DNA from: Piezodorus guildinii
Lineage: Eukaryota; Arthropoda; Insecta; Hemiptera; Pentatomidae
DNA length: 64,000 bases
Assembly (NCBI GenBank): GCA_023052935.1
Contig: JAJSOM010000017.1
Location: forward strand, 33,195-97,194
Direction: 5' to 3'
Every line of letters begins with the position of its first letter. Position 1 is the stretch's first letter. The translations under genes were made by a program, and so were the position numbers. Positions 46,901-58,323 of the stretch are shown in pieces. Below the pieces are notes generated by a model. The model saw nothing but the letters and a program-made list of their open reading frames with translations. It did no database searches and was not told the DNA's origin.

Positions 46901-47326
46901 AAAAATTAATCAATATTTTGACTTCTCAGACTATCCTGAAACACATTTATGTTATTCTAAAGAAAATAAAAAAAAGTTAGGAAAGTTCAAAGATGAGCTC
47001 AATTCCAAAATAATTTTAAAATATGTGGGATTAAGAGCGAAAATGTACGCTATTATGACGGAAAACGATGTAAAAAAGCGTGCTAAAGGCGTAAAAACAT
47101 CTTCGTTAAAAAAAATATATTAGTTTTAAGGATTATGAAAAAGTATTATTTCAAAATGAAATTATGCATACGCCAATGAAAATGATACAATCTAAGCTCC
47201 ATAATATTTTTAGTTCCGAAATAAATAAGGTTTCTCTGTCACCTTTTGATGATAAAAGACACATACAAGAAGACGGAATCAATACTTTGGCTTATGGGCA
47301 TTATAAATTAAATGAATTGAAATAAT
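43966..47326 (+). pseudogene. Protein-primed DNA polymerase B (Polinton type), right copy, frame breaks
   Basis: Mirror of the left gene with the same domain order. Polymerase motif C YTDTDS is at about 46839-46856, motif A near 46106-46130, Exo I near 44950. Open segments run about 43997-45064, 45100-47123 and on to a stop at 47323-47325. Breaks relative to the left copy: one G less in the run at 45058-45059, one G less at 45095-45099 and one A more at 47108-47115. The two breaks of the left copy are absent here. The open segment at 43997 begins with TTG, not ATG, so the true start lies upstream in the zinc-finger part. Only a few substitutions separate the arms (for example Asp for Glu in the FQ-TSKYY segment). 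Confidence 0.85.
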
Positions 47327-48600
47327 ATAAAGAGTTTTTTTTTTTAATAATAAGAAACAAAAAGCGAGTTTACAAGCATTTTAGTTTGTATTTAGCGTTT
47401 TGTGGAAAAAAATAAAATAAAAAATGGTGGTTTATGGAGTGGCAATATGTTTGTTCTGTAATGATCTTGGAAGATTTTGGCTCTCTTAAAATTAATTAAG
47501 CATTCGCAGCAAGGCAGCCATTTCATTTATCATAATGTCTCGAAAGAGAAATGTACAGAGTATCAAAACTAAGGCTTTATCTGTATGAGTAAATGAAAAA
47601 TTGTTTAAATCTATTCACCATGAATGAATGGGGTCACTGTCACGGTTTGAACACCTATAAACCCTGGATGAAGGTCAATGGCATGGTTTGAACACCTGTA
47701 AACCTGAATGTGTGAGTGAATGTGAGGTGAATAGAATAACCCAGCAAAGTTTATTCCATGCTCATATTTCTCTTTCAAATGCACAAAGAAAAAAATGATA
47801 AAAGAATGAAAATTGCTGTTTAGTATTTAAGATTAAATGGTTTTAAATATTGCCACACCGTGCCGACCATCCTAACAGGAAAGAATTTTTATTTTCAGGT
47901 GTAAAATTAAATTTAAATACATTTAATAATGGTAAATTAACAAAAAAAATTAAAAAAAAAAAAAAAAAGATGATTTTATTTGTTATAATCATAAATTTTA
48001 TTTAATTCTTGATTGCGTTAGAAGATTATATCTTATGTTTTCATGAATTCTGATTTTTATTAAGCTTTAATTTTTCGTTTAATTTGTATACATTTTATAG
48101 TAAAAATTACGTTGTAAAATAAAAAATAAATAAAAACCTCTTCGATGTACCTTTACCTTGACGGGGTGAAGAGGCTTAAGGCTTAATGCCGAACTAAAAA
48201 AGGTACAAAACTTTGTTTACTAATAATGCTGATAACTAAAATTAATAAAATGTTTACGATGTACTATGCAATGCAAATGTTTAGATGCAGAGAAGATAAG
48301 GAAGTTGTTTCGATGGAATTAACGTTATCATTGTTTATTTCTTTAGATAGAACTCCGGATTATAGCGAAGTTAGGTATAAGACCGAAGATGGCCGGGAGT
48401 AGCCGAACGGTCCCGAAGACATCGTTAAGACAATTGTGAGTGCAATCACAGATCAGAATTATTAATTACAAGTAAATAATGCTTGGGAATGGTATTAAAC
48501 GATCTGATAAGGCGCGAAAACAATTTAAAATGTTAAAATTATTATGTTTAAACAAAATAAATATCCGTCCGAAGTAGATAAAAGTTTTATATTATTGTTT
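47327..48600. other. Right arm non-coding stretch downstream of the polymerase gene
   Basis: Mirror of 37351-38631. The A-run here (about 47952-47968) is 3 bp shorter than the T-run of the left arm. No coding frame. Confidence 0.6.
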
Positions 48601-49215
48601 ATTTGTACATTAATAAATTCTCAGTACAATGTTGATGTTTACGTCTTAAATTGAGCTTGTTTACTATTAAATGTTTAGGGATTTACTATACTAAGAGATA
48701 AAACGTACAAGGTCCGCATTATATTTATATATATACTTAAGAGGGTAATGGTTCAGAGTCTCAGAGCTTAAGGAATATTTATACTTTAAGCAATTATCAG
48801 TACAAAGTTGATATTGACGTCTTAAATTTATCTTGTTTACGATTAAATCTTTAGGGATTTACTATACTAAGAGATAAAACGTACAAGGTCCGCATTATAT
48901 TTATATATGTACTTAAGAGGAGAAAAAGTCTCAGAGCTTAAGGAACCTTTTATCGCTATTTAAATAGTAGGATTAAGGATCAAAGTTCACAGCTGTATAG
49001 GATTAAGAAGCCCTATAACGATGTTTATATTAAAGCCACTAAGAAGGTTCAAAGTCCATGTTTACGTTAAAGCTTAAGGAACTTTTTATCACTACTTAAA
49101 ATGTAGGATTAAGGATCAAAGTTCAAAGCTGTATAGGATTAAGAAGCAGTATTACGATGTTTATATTGAAGCCGTTAAGAGGGTTCAAAGTCCATATTTA
49201 CGTTTCACTTATCAA
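48601..49215 (-). repeat. Right copies of the ~175-bp and ~130-bp tandem duplications
   Basis: Mirror image of 36740-37350, with the TATATAAATA-containing units at about 48605-48940 and the CTTTGAACC-type units at about 48950-49210. Confidence 0.75.
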
Positions 49216-49474
49216 CATGCTTAAACATGATACCAACCTGTTTGTACATGTTCATACCTGTTTGAATTATAGCAATGTTGGCTTCATCAAAACAAAATGG
49301 CTGCTGAAAAACTTACATAAAAAAAAAAGTATTGAATAGATAACGTAAAAAATTCCGGAGAGATGCACTCTGGTGAACACATTACGAAGTAGAGTGGGTG
49401 CTGCGCTCTTGCGGATTCTTCAGAAATTGAGTGTGTTCTGCGACTATGTAAGGAGAAAATAAAAGTAAACAAAC

Positions 49475-50085
49475 AGTGAAAATGTTAATATTGAACATGC
49501 TTCTGAATTTGTAAACAAAGAGGAAGTTTCAGAACATAAAGTAAGCATATACGAAGCTAAAATTTAAACATTGGAAAGGTTTTGTAACAGTAAGGGACGT
49601 TTCCGAAAATGTAAACAATGGGGAGGTTATGTAACAATTTGTAAGGTTTCATAAATGTAAACATTGAGAAGGTTATGTAACAGTTAGGAAGGTTTCAGAA
49701 AATGTAATCATAAGGAAGGTTATGTGACGGTTAGGAAGGTTTCAGAAAATGTAAATAATGGGAAGGTTATGTAACAGTTAGGGAGCTTTCAAAAATGTAA
49801 ACAATGGGAAGGTTATGTAATAGTTAGGGAGGTTGGAAAAATGTAAACAATAGGAAGGTTGCAGAAAATGTAAATAATGGGAAGGTTATGTAACAGTTAG
49901 GGAGGTTTCAAAAATGTAAACAATAGGAAGGTTGATGAAAATGTAAACATTGGGAAGGTTATGCAACAGTTAGGGAGGTTTCAAACATGTAAATAATAGG
50001 AAGGTTATGTGTCAGTTAGGAAGGTTATGTAACAGTAAGGGGGTTGCAAAAATGTAAACATTAAGAAGGTTATATTTCAGTTAAA
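49475..50085 (-). repeat. Right ~46-bp tandem repeat array
   Basis: Mirror of 35870-36480. Unit-to-unit variants (for example TAATAGTTAGGGAGG at about 49817) are found in the same order as on the left. Confidence 0.85.
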
Positions 50086-50149
50086 GAGGTTTCGTAAAAC
50101 GATTTGACCATCGGACGTAGCCGGGAGGAACTCTCAAATAGAGTACTGC

Positions 50150-50701
50150 GATTGGTTGGTTAATGAAGGGGGGTGGGGGTCACGTGACTGAAAAGTGGGT
50201 AGCTGAATGGTTAAGTTTATGTCTTTGTGGGCCACGTGGCTAAAAAGGGGCGTGGCTTAGTGGTTTAGGTAAGGTTGATAGAGGGTCACGTGACTAAAAA
50301 GAGGCGTGGCCAGGTGGTTTAGGTTAGGTTGATGGCGCGAACCATAGTAGTTAAGGTTAGGTCGTGATGACGTCATAGGTGGTTAAGAGTGGTAGGGGAG
50401 GGGATGGAGGAATCGGTGCACCAGCTCCCGCAATTCTTATCTACTATTAAAGTTTTTATTTATATTATTTATTTGGTATTGTATGGCCATAAAAAGGTTC
50501 CTTTGTTTATATTTTAAAAGAAAATCGAATATTTAATCGATAAATTAAACTGACAATATGAAGTTAAGTTGGATTGACTAGATCACGAACGACAGGTAGA
50601 TCGCGAACGATCGTTCAATAAAGGCCAGTTTTGGCGGGAAACCATGGGCGCCGCCATCTTGCACCGAAGCCCTGTGCCAGAACCGGTATATTCTATCTAC
50701 T
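50150..50701 (-). promoter_or_regulatory. Right terminal region with clustered factor-binding motifs
   Basis: Mirror of 35252-35800: CACGTG/CACGTGAC E-boxes (50180-50300), TGACGTCA (about 50367), GGCGGGAAA (about 50633) and GCCGCCATCTTG (about 50650). It ends at CTATCTACT. Confidence 0.45.
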
Positions 50702-50707
50702 CTGATG
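50702..50707 (+). repeat. 6-bp target-site duplication, right (CTGATG)
   Basis: Partner of 35246-35251. If the termini were G...C instead of AG...CT, only a 4-bp TGAT duplication would remain; the 6-bp reading is preferred because it gives the usual Polinton ends. Confidence 0.8.
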
Positions 50708-51476
50708 GACTCGACAGATAAGAAGTCTATTATAGTAAAAAATAAATAATAATAAATAAATCAACGAAAGAACTTATTTGCCAACCCAATATACATGGGA
50801 GTTAAAGTAGAAATGACTCGTAGACTAACAGTTAACATTAACAATGTCTAACATAGTATATGTTCGGCGTTAACAACGGAACGAAACAATTACAATAACG
50901 ATTGTTGGATAGGGTAAATTGTTGCTATTGTTGTATAGTGGTTTCACTACAAGACCCATTGTTTTAGTGGTTTCCGCTCGATTTACCTGAACATCAGGTA
51001 TTGAGGATCTCATTACGTGGAAATAGAAAGCGATAATTATTTAGATAATTGGACGGACGGGTAATTAGTTGTTAGTTGTACGACCTATTTCAGTCCCGTA
51101 CACCTCTCAAAATAATAACAATAGAATAAAAAAACCAAGTTTTCTCTATTGAATACATTTAGCTAAACATATATTCACGTTTTTATTCAAGAATAAATGA
51201 ACGTGCAGTAAACAAATAAATGAAGCAGATATAAATATTAAGTTTTATGATAAAATTTCTTGTAATTTTTAATAATGAATAATGCTAACTAAGCCTAGAT
51301 CAATTTTAAGGTATATTCTATTTGTTTGCATAACTTAATAAATTTTGAACTTCAATAAGCTATGTGTTACATTTTCTTTCCTTTCCAAACTTTAATAGAA
51401 ATCTTCCGAGTTGAATAATATTAGCTTTATAATATAAAATATGGTTACATACTTCTTATTATCTAAAAAAATCATG
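50708..51476. other. Intergenic DNA to the right of the palindrome
   Basis: No gene or repeat recognised. It is not symmetric with the left flank. Confidence 0.5.
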
Positions 51477-51900
51477 ATCATATAGTAAGGTAAAGTATAG
51501 CGATCTTGAAAGTTATTGAATTCCCGTTAAATACAGAAATACACGTTTTAGAATTTCCTGAATAGAAATGATCAAATCCCGCAAAAAAAATATCTCCATG
51601 TGTGCTCGTGTTTGTTAAGTCCAGTTTGTAAGCGATAATAATTGTGAAACTAAAACTCTATATTTTACAAGCGTAAATTCTTGTTGTGCTACAACATATT
51701 TTTTTATCAAAAGAAACGAAGCAAGCATACCTTGCATTTAGCATTTTTTTTAAGTATTTCTATAAAATAGCTACAAAGATTTTGATTAAATTTAATAGCC
51801 ATAGATTCGTTATGAGCAGTTATGTGCCAATTTTCTTGGGCAAACAAAACACTCCAAATAAGCTTACTCTACGTTTCCTTTCTGAGTAATAAAAAAATAT
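51477..51900 (+). repeat. Dispersed non-coding repeat family, second copy
   Basis: Resembles 20577-20950: AAAGTATAGCGATCTTGAAAG, then AAATACACGTTTTA-like, GTGTGCTCGTGTTTG in place of the TG array, and AGATTTTGATTAAATTTAAT. It is truncated relative to the copy at 20577. Confidence 0.55.
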
Positions 51901-52082
51901 TCTCTTTCTACCCCCGACTCTGGAGCAGTCAATTTAAGTTTTTCTTTAATTTCATTTCATCAGGGGGAGAGAAAAGTTTTGTAATTATCATTCAACTTTT
52001 GACATGCTGTCTTAGTTGCTTGAACTATCTATCATCAACTATCGAGCTATCTATCAGTTTCCTGGTACTCAATTTTCCTTAT

Positions 52083-52500
52083 TGTATTAAATAAATATTG
52101 ATAAACCTATGTCGGCAAAAGTACAAAAGGCTTGTACTTGACCCCCTTGGATTCTTCAATAGGCCCTCCGGTTTCACCATTGGTCTGCGATACCAGACAC
52201 CACTGGCAGTTTGCCCCAACGGCAGCCGACAAGAATATGAAGGGTGATCAAAAGATAAAAATAAGACCACAAATGCTGGCCCACCATCCGAGGCACTTTC
52301 CACATCAGCCCCACCCGAGGTGACGAGAATGAGAAAGAATATTCAAAGAAGTCAATATTAGTCCAGCCACGAGAATCGAGTTCCATCTTCAAGAAGAAGC
52401 GAGGTCCATCGGGGGTCAGAGAGCGCAGCTGGAGATCTAAGAGCCTAGAAGGGGCGCCTAAGACTGATTTCACCTTCGCTAGCCGACTAAGTGTTTTTAA
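52083..52500 (-). repeat. GC-rich repeat of unknown type, copy 1
   Basis: On the minus strand it opens with CGGCTAGCGAAGGTGAAATC (about 52490) and closes with TTTTGCCGACATAGGTTTAT (about 52100). The same two ends and several blocks between (CGTCACCTCGGG, GGGGCTGAT, AAGTGCC) recur in plus orientation at 53700-54035. Base composition is far higher in G and C than its surroundings. An open frame crosses it but has no known domain. Confidence 0.55.
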
Positions 52501-52509
52501 GGAATTTTC

Positions 52510-53122
52510 TTTGGTTGTAATATTGTATGGCAAGTTTAACTCAAAGTTTGTATGGACCGTAATCATTGGTTTTGTATTTAAGGATGGAGTAAAGTAGGAC
52601 GTCGGGTGGGATGTTATGGAAATAGAAATTATATGAATCAAAGGCGCGTTGATGGAAGCAGATTTTGGTCGGGTAAGGCATAAGAAGAGGGTCAGCGAAA
52701 TGATGGTTCAATTCGTTAGGAGTTACGGGGTAGATGGAATTGGATTTTGAATGTATCACGGATAATTTTTTCAGGTTTTTCCATTTTTATTTGGAATCAG
52801 GAGCTTGTGAAAGGGAATCACGGAAAAACTTAGCTTTTTCACGGAGTACGGAAGATTGGGTGAGGTTTAGAAGGGACATGAATGTGGAGTAATCATTGGA
52901 AATTCTGGGGCGTCTAAATCTTCTTCTGGCAGCATCTCTTTGTCTCGTTAATTCTCTTATCTCATGAATAATCCACGGTGCTGGGAGGAGTTTGAATGTG
53001 GATGTCTTGAGAGGAGCATGGTGGTCAAGGAAATTAGAGAGATTACAGGACAGGATTTTCACAATTTCATCAATGGATGAGGAAGAATAGATGGGTTCTA
53101 AAGATTGGGATAATGGATCCAT
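52510..53122 (-). pseudogene. CR1-like LINE fragment between endonuclease and RT
   Basis: The minus strand gives FLDHHAPLKTSTFKLLPAPW and RELTRQRDAARRRFRRPR (53122-52787), then in another frame VTPNELNHHFADPLL and HNIPPDVLLYSILKY (52759-52541). HAPLKT, PAPWI, RD.ARRRFR and NELN.HF are conserved in the linker of CR1-like LINEs. It is broken by at least one frameshift and has no catalytic residues. Confidence 0.6.
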
Positions 53123-53309
53123 TCCCCAAGTTTATTTTAAATAATAATGTCATTTATTAAAATCTGGTTTAATATAATATTTCCCTGCATGCCATGGATC
53201 AGTAAATGCCATGGATCGGTAAACACCATAACTTTGTAAAGGAAAGCCAATGGTTTCATTAAATATAGTTTGTATATTCATTAAATATATCAAGTAAGCA
53301 AGTTTTTGA

Positions 53310-53311
<2 letters not shown>
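53123..53311. other. AT-rich spacer
   Basis: No feature apart from the duplicated ATGCCATGGATC (about 53193 and 53207). Confidence 0.5.

Positions 53312-53378
<67 letters not shown>
53312..53378. repeat. (TA)n microsatellite
   Basis: Pure TA array of about 66 bp. Confidence 0.97.
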
Positions 53379-53379
<1 letters not shown>

Positions 53380-53699
53380 CTATGTTTTTAACCTGCTGCT
53401 TTTCTAAGGCAGCAGTAGCTTCAAAAAATAGCTAACTTACTGTATTTAGTCAATATATAAACTATATTTAATGATACCGTTGGATCTCCTTTCCAGAGGT
53501 ATCGTTTTTACCAAGCCAATAGGTAGCATGCAGGGTAAGATTAAAGTAAACAAGATTCAATTAATAAGTTATTATAATTATTAACTTACTCATATAAATT
53601 ATATTAATACATTGCCTATCACTTTGATTGAGAATACTGAGGGACATTTTCACTATTACCTTTGCTATACAATATTACAAATACCTCTGAAACACTTAA
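53379..53699. other. Intergenic DNA
   Basis: Nothing recognised. Confidence 0.5.
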
Positions 53700-54035
53700 C
53701 CGGCTGGCGAAGGTTAAATCAGTCTTAGATCCCTTTTCTCGGCATCATCCTCCAGCTGCTCTCAGAACCACAACGGCCACCTCCTCTTCTTGTAGATGGA
53801 ACCCGACTCACTCTTCCTGAGGATAAAACTTGACTCCCCCTTTCCGAACTTCTCCTCATCGTCGTCACCTCGGGAGGGGCTGATCTGGGAAGTGCCCCAT
53901 GCCGGAGGTCCTTTGTCCTAGTGTCCAAGAAGTTTCCCGAGGTACATATTGCTGGGGGGCCCCATGGAGGTAAACGCCTTTTGATGTTTTGCCGACAAAG
54001 GTTTCTCAATCTTTCATTGTTTAATATTAAAATTA
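53700..54035 (+). repeat. GC-rich repeat of unknown type, copy 2
   Basis: Plus-strand partner of 52083-52500. It starts CGGCTGGCGAAGGTTAAATC and ends TTTTGCCGACAAAGGTTTCT followed by TTTAATATTAAA. It is shorter than copy 1 and differs internally. The 94-codon minus-strand frame across it is Arg/Ser-rich, has no domain, and is probably a by-product of composition. Confidence 0.55.
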
Positions 54036-54076
54036 TTTAATTATGAACTCCCCTCAGTATCCTCAATACATTACAT

Positions 54077-54096
54077 TATCTATCTATCTATCTATC

Positions 54097-54127
<31 letters not shown>

Positions 54128-54128
54128 A

Positions 54129-54180
<52 letters not shown>
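54077..54180. repeat. (ATCT)n and (TA)n microsatellites
   Basis: An ATCT array (54077-54099) runs into interrupted TA arrays to 54180. Confidence 0.95.
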
Positions 54181-54184
<4 letters not shown>

Positions 54185-55373
54185 ATTTATTTATATAAAA
54201 CCTTAGGAAAACAAAATGAGTTTAATAACGGAAAATCGAAGCTCAAGTTTTTTTTTCCCAATCTATCAATCCGTATTTAACAAAAACTAAATTCAAGGTA
54301 TACAAATTATACCTTGTCTTATAAAATATAATTAGTCTTTATTAAAGTAATTTATATCCTTCGATTCAATTTATTCTCACATAAACCTCATCTAAAAATA
54401 AATATATTAATGCCTCTTTTCCTTTTGCCAACCGTATATAGAACGCTAAAAGCTTTTATAAGCAATCACCCGGTTATGACTTCCCCTACTGTGCAGACAT
54501 AAGCACAGCCGCTTCAAGTATAAAAGCTCCTTGGATGTTAAAATAATAAAAAAGGAACTCTTAAGAACAATGGGCCTAAGGAAATATATTTCAGACCTCA
54601 TTTCCGCAAAACTTTCAGTTCTGTTTTAATACTCTGTGAAAATGTGCCTTAGAAAACCACCACAGAAGGAAAACAACGTTGTTTAAGTCCTTTATGTAGC
54701 ATCGAAAGGCTTACAAAGTTCCAAGGCTTATTTAACTCACCGTTTTAGTTCGGGACCACGCTACTTGGAACTGGAGGAGTTTAACTTTTCCATAACATCG
54801 TAAGGTCGGCGGGGATAGTTGATTTATTAAAAACTGAAAAGTAATTCTGCTGCCTTACTGCTCTTGAAATAGCTATTATATTATAGCTAAAATCTAAAAA
54901 AAGAATTTGAAAATAATATCGCTATTTTGTTTTAACTTGATACGTTATTTGACTTCCACTAAATAATCCTGTTGTTATAAGATATAAAAATAATATAATG
55001 TCAAAGAGGCTTGCTGAAATATATATCAACATTTTAATATAATCTCATAATAGATGACGTGTTAAACTTAAACGACATTACACACAACGAAATGAGTCTT
55101 TTTATAATAAATAAATATTATAAAAAGGTTCCTAAATCTTTTAAAAACAGTTTATGACACGGAGGACTTTCCCGTTATCAGGACTCGTTAAAATACATCA
55201 ACAAATTATCAATTAACATTATAAAATAACTTTTTATATAATAATTAAAAGCATTATTAAAAAATATGTAACAATGTTACATACAATTATATGTTCCTGA
55301 AAGTCATTTAAAAATTAAAATATTATCCTTTTTAATTACAATTTTGTCAATAATTTATGTCATTAATTTTTTA
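54181..55373. other. Intergenic DNA, no supported gene
   Basis: About 1.2 kb of AT-rich sequence without a credible frame or repeat terminus. Confidence 0.55.
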
Positions 55374-55646
55374 AAAAATTTTTTTTTTTTTTTTTTAGTA
55401 ATAACAATTTTTATTGAGAAAATTTTACAATCTGTCCCAATTTGGACATTAATAGTATTGCTGAATGATATCAAACATACTACATTCATACAATATTTAC
55501 ACAACATAAAATTACAATAAAATATATACACAATAATGAATCAATACAAAAGTCAATAATTCACTTATACCTATATACACATACACACACTCATACATAC
55601 ATCACATTGAGTGGAGAATCTAGCCAGTGCTAGAACTCCAATATAT

Positions 55647-58323
55647 TTACAAAAGGTCGCGGGGCCACTGCCGTTTCAACCTTCTAGGTGGGTTGTATGG
55701 ATGAGTGGAGCTGGATAGGGATTGAGCTAAAGGATTAGGATGATGAATGAGGTTCTGGTGGAATTTGGAAAATTTGGATGGAATTAGGTCTGAAATAAAT
55801 GGAACATTAAGGTCGTGGTGCAAGGTATAATTGGAGACATAATAAGGAGCATTTACTATTGTACGGAGGACTTTGGATTGAAAGGATTGAATGCGTTTGA
55901 TGTTAGAACGTTTAGCTGTCCCCCACAGTTCAAGTCCGTAGGTCCAGATGGGCTTCAGTATTGTCTTGTAGATTAATAATTTGTTTTCAACTGTAAGTTC
56001 AGATTTTCTGTTGAGTAGTCGGTATAACTGTCCGAATCGTCGGTTGAGTTCTTGTCTTTTAAGTCTTGTATGTGGGTTCCAAGTCAATCTTTTGTCTAAC
56101 AGTAAGCCAAGATACCGGACTGTATCTGAGAGAGGAATCGGTAATGAGTTGAAATAAACTGGCGGACAGGATTTTCGTCTAAGAGTAAAGGTTATGTGTT
56201 TACATTTGGCTTCGTTCACCTTTACACGCCAGTTATTACACCAGTGTTCGATAAGGAAAAGGTGTCTCTGAAGGTTTAAGGATGCTGTTTCAGGATTGGA
56301 ACTGGATGATAGGATGGCGGTGTCGTCTGCAAAAGTTGCCAGAAAGGTATCAGGATGTGTAGGAATATCAGCAGTGTAAAGGATGTAGAGGATGGGTCCC
56401 AAGACGCTGCCTTGAGGAACACCGGCCTCAACGGGATAAAGGTTAGAAAATTCTTCACCACAGCGAACTCGGAAGGAACGGTTCGAGAGATAGGATCGGA
56501 GAATGAGGTATAGGGACTGGGGTAAATGGGTTTTCAGCTTGAAGAGTAATCCAGTGTGCCATACCCGGTCAAAAGCTTGCGCAATGTCCAGAAACGCACC
56601 AGAACAATACTCTTTGCATTCAAGAGCTGAGGAAATATGGTCTACAACTCGGAGCCCCTGTTGAACTGTGGAATGCTGAGGACGGAATCCAAACTGATGG
56701 GAAGGAAGATTTTGAGATTCTAATATGGGTAGGATACGTTTTAGAAGAAGCCTTTCGAAGATTTTTGAGAGGATGGGGAGTAGACTAATAGGCCTGTAGG
56801 ATGAAGTGTTGTTGGAAGGTTTACCTGGTTTTAAAAAAAGGATGATGGTGGAATGTTTCCACAACAGTGGAAAATAGGTGGTGCGGAGGATGCAGTTGTA
56901 AATATAAGTAAGGAATATAATAGCTTTCTGCGGAAGTTGTCGGAGGATCTGGGGAGTAAGGAGATCGTGTCCAGGAGATTTACGGAGAGTCAGTTTTTGG
57001 AGAAGATATTTGACCTCAGAGGGATTAATAGCTTTAGGAGGTAGGGAAAGTGGAATCGGTGACATAAGAAAGTCTTGCACTTTTGCGGTGTGATTGATGT
57101 GGGATGCCGGGTGAGGAGTGAATACTTTGGAGAGGTGTGTGGCGAATTCCTCGGCTTTATCTTCATCAGACGCAGCCCAGGAGTCATCACCACGTCGGAG
57201 AGGATGGGAAACATGATGGTATTTTAGGATCTTTTTCGTGACATTCCACAGGGAATTATCACGAGCTGATAGAGAGGAGAGGTAGGAATTAAAGGACTGG
57301 GAACGGAAGTTCGCCAACTCCCTCTTCAATTGTCTACAATAGAAGTTATAGGAGCGGCGATCTGTTGGGTGTCGGGTGCGCTGCCATAATGATCTTGCTC
57401 GGCGTTTGGTGTGGATAAGGTCTATAATAGGTTGTGGAAAATGATTTTGGTCTGGATTTATATTGGAGTGTTTAGGAGAGGAAGCAGTCCAGACAGCTTG
57501 TTGGATGGCGGTGGTAAAGGAATAGACGGAATTATCTAGGTCATCTTGGGTTTTGAGGGTTACTCTGAGGTCAATATTATCGGTCAGGATTTGGCGGAAA
57601 AGGTTCCAGTTGACAGGGCCTCGGATGAATGATGGTGGAATGGGTTTTGGAATTGGAGTGAGAGATACTTTTAGGATCAGTGGACTATGGTCTGAGGATA
57701 GTTCATCAAGGCGAGTTAAAGACAAGTTGAGAGAGCCTAGTCCGCTGTGGATAAAGAAGTCGAGGATGTCAGGATTGCGGTTAGGATCGGTTGGCCAGTA
57801 GGTAGGGGAGTCAGGAGGCAGGATATTAAAATTTCGGGAGTTGAGTGCAGACAGCAAACTTCGTCCCCGAGAATTCGTGGTTCTGGAACCCCACTGCTGA
57901 TGCTTGGCGTTTAAGTCTGCACCCAGAATGAAGCGATTTCCTAAGGAATCCAGGAAGGATACAAATTCAGAATTGGAAATGGAATGTTTAGGAGGGCAAT
58001 ATGCAGATGTGAGGGTTACCGGAAAGGAAAAAGTCTTGATTACTATGGCTGTGGCTTGTAGGAAATCATAGGTGGGAAGTGGGAGTAAATGATGAGAGAG
58101 GGATTGGTGGACAATGATAGCAGAACCGGCATGGGCTTTACCGTCTGGGTGGTCAGTACGGTATGTCAGGTATTTTGAAGTACTGTTTAGTCGTTAGTCT
58201 TGTTTCAGTTATAAGTGCAACATCGATTGTTTTGTCTTGCAACAACGCTGTCAGTTCGTCAGTATGATTTCTAACACCATTCGCATTCCAAAGGAGAATG
58301 GATAAGGAGTTAGGTGAAGTCAT
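55647..58323 (-). pseudogene. LINE ORF2: endonuclease and reverse transcriptase, one frameshift
   Basis: About 890 codons. From ATG at 58323: apurinic-type endonuclease motifs LLWNANGV and ALITETRL, then a frame break near 58160-58170 (after FKIPDIPY). The frame continues TDHPDGKAHAG, GADLNAKHQQWGS and SDHSPL (about 57700). The long open part (57857-55647) holds the linker, RT motifs (YRPISLLPIL, FLDIAQAFDRVWH, GVPQGSVLGP, FADDTAIL near 56310) and the thumb (RYLGLLLDKRLTWNPHTR), ending RQWPRDLL. Asn, Glu, Asp and His of the endonuclease and the RT FADD are all visible. ORF2 starts immediately after the ORF1 stop, in the same frame. Confidence 0.88.

Larger units (their letters stand above)
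35252..50701. mobile_element. Giant palindromic Polinton/Maverick-like element
   Basis: A 15,450-bp insertion with AG...CT termini, a 6-bp target duplication and two inverted arms (35252 to about 41994; about 43966-50701) that are nearly identical over ~6.74 kb. Each arm has one protein-primed DNA polymerase B gene transcribed outward from the centre, then 3.4 kb of repeat-rich non-coding sequence to the terminus. The 1.97-kb centre holds the right gene's 5' part and an older decayed copy of it. Known Polintons have terminal inverted repeats of hundreds of bp to about 1 kb and also encode integrase, protease, ATPase and capsid proteins; none of these was found. This points to an end-duplicated derivative. 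Confidence 0.85.

Noticed and set aside
35252..50701. The palindrome as a missed-adapter (hairpin read) assembly artefact
   Set aside because: An artefact of that kind would mirror the flanking DNA too, and would not end in AG/CT termini with a 6-bp duplication. The left and right flanks are unrelated, and the arms carry different indels. Read-level confirmation is still desirable.
53725..54009. 94-codon Arg/Ser-rich minus-strand frame
   Set aside because: Lies wholly inside the GC-rich repeat copy; an open frame is expected there from base composition, and the frame is not shared by the sister copy.
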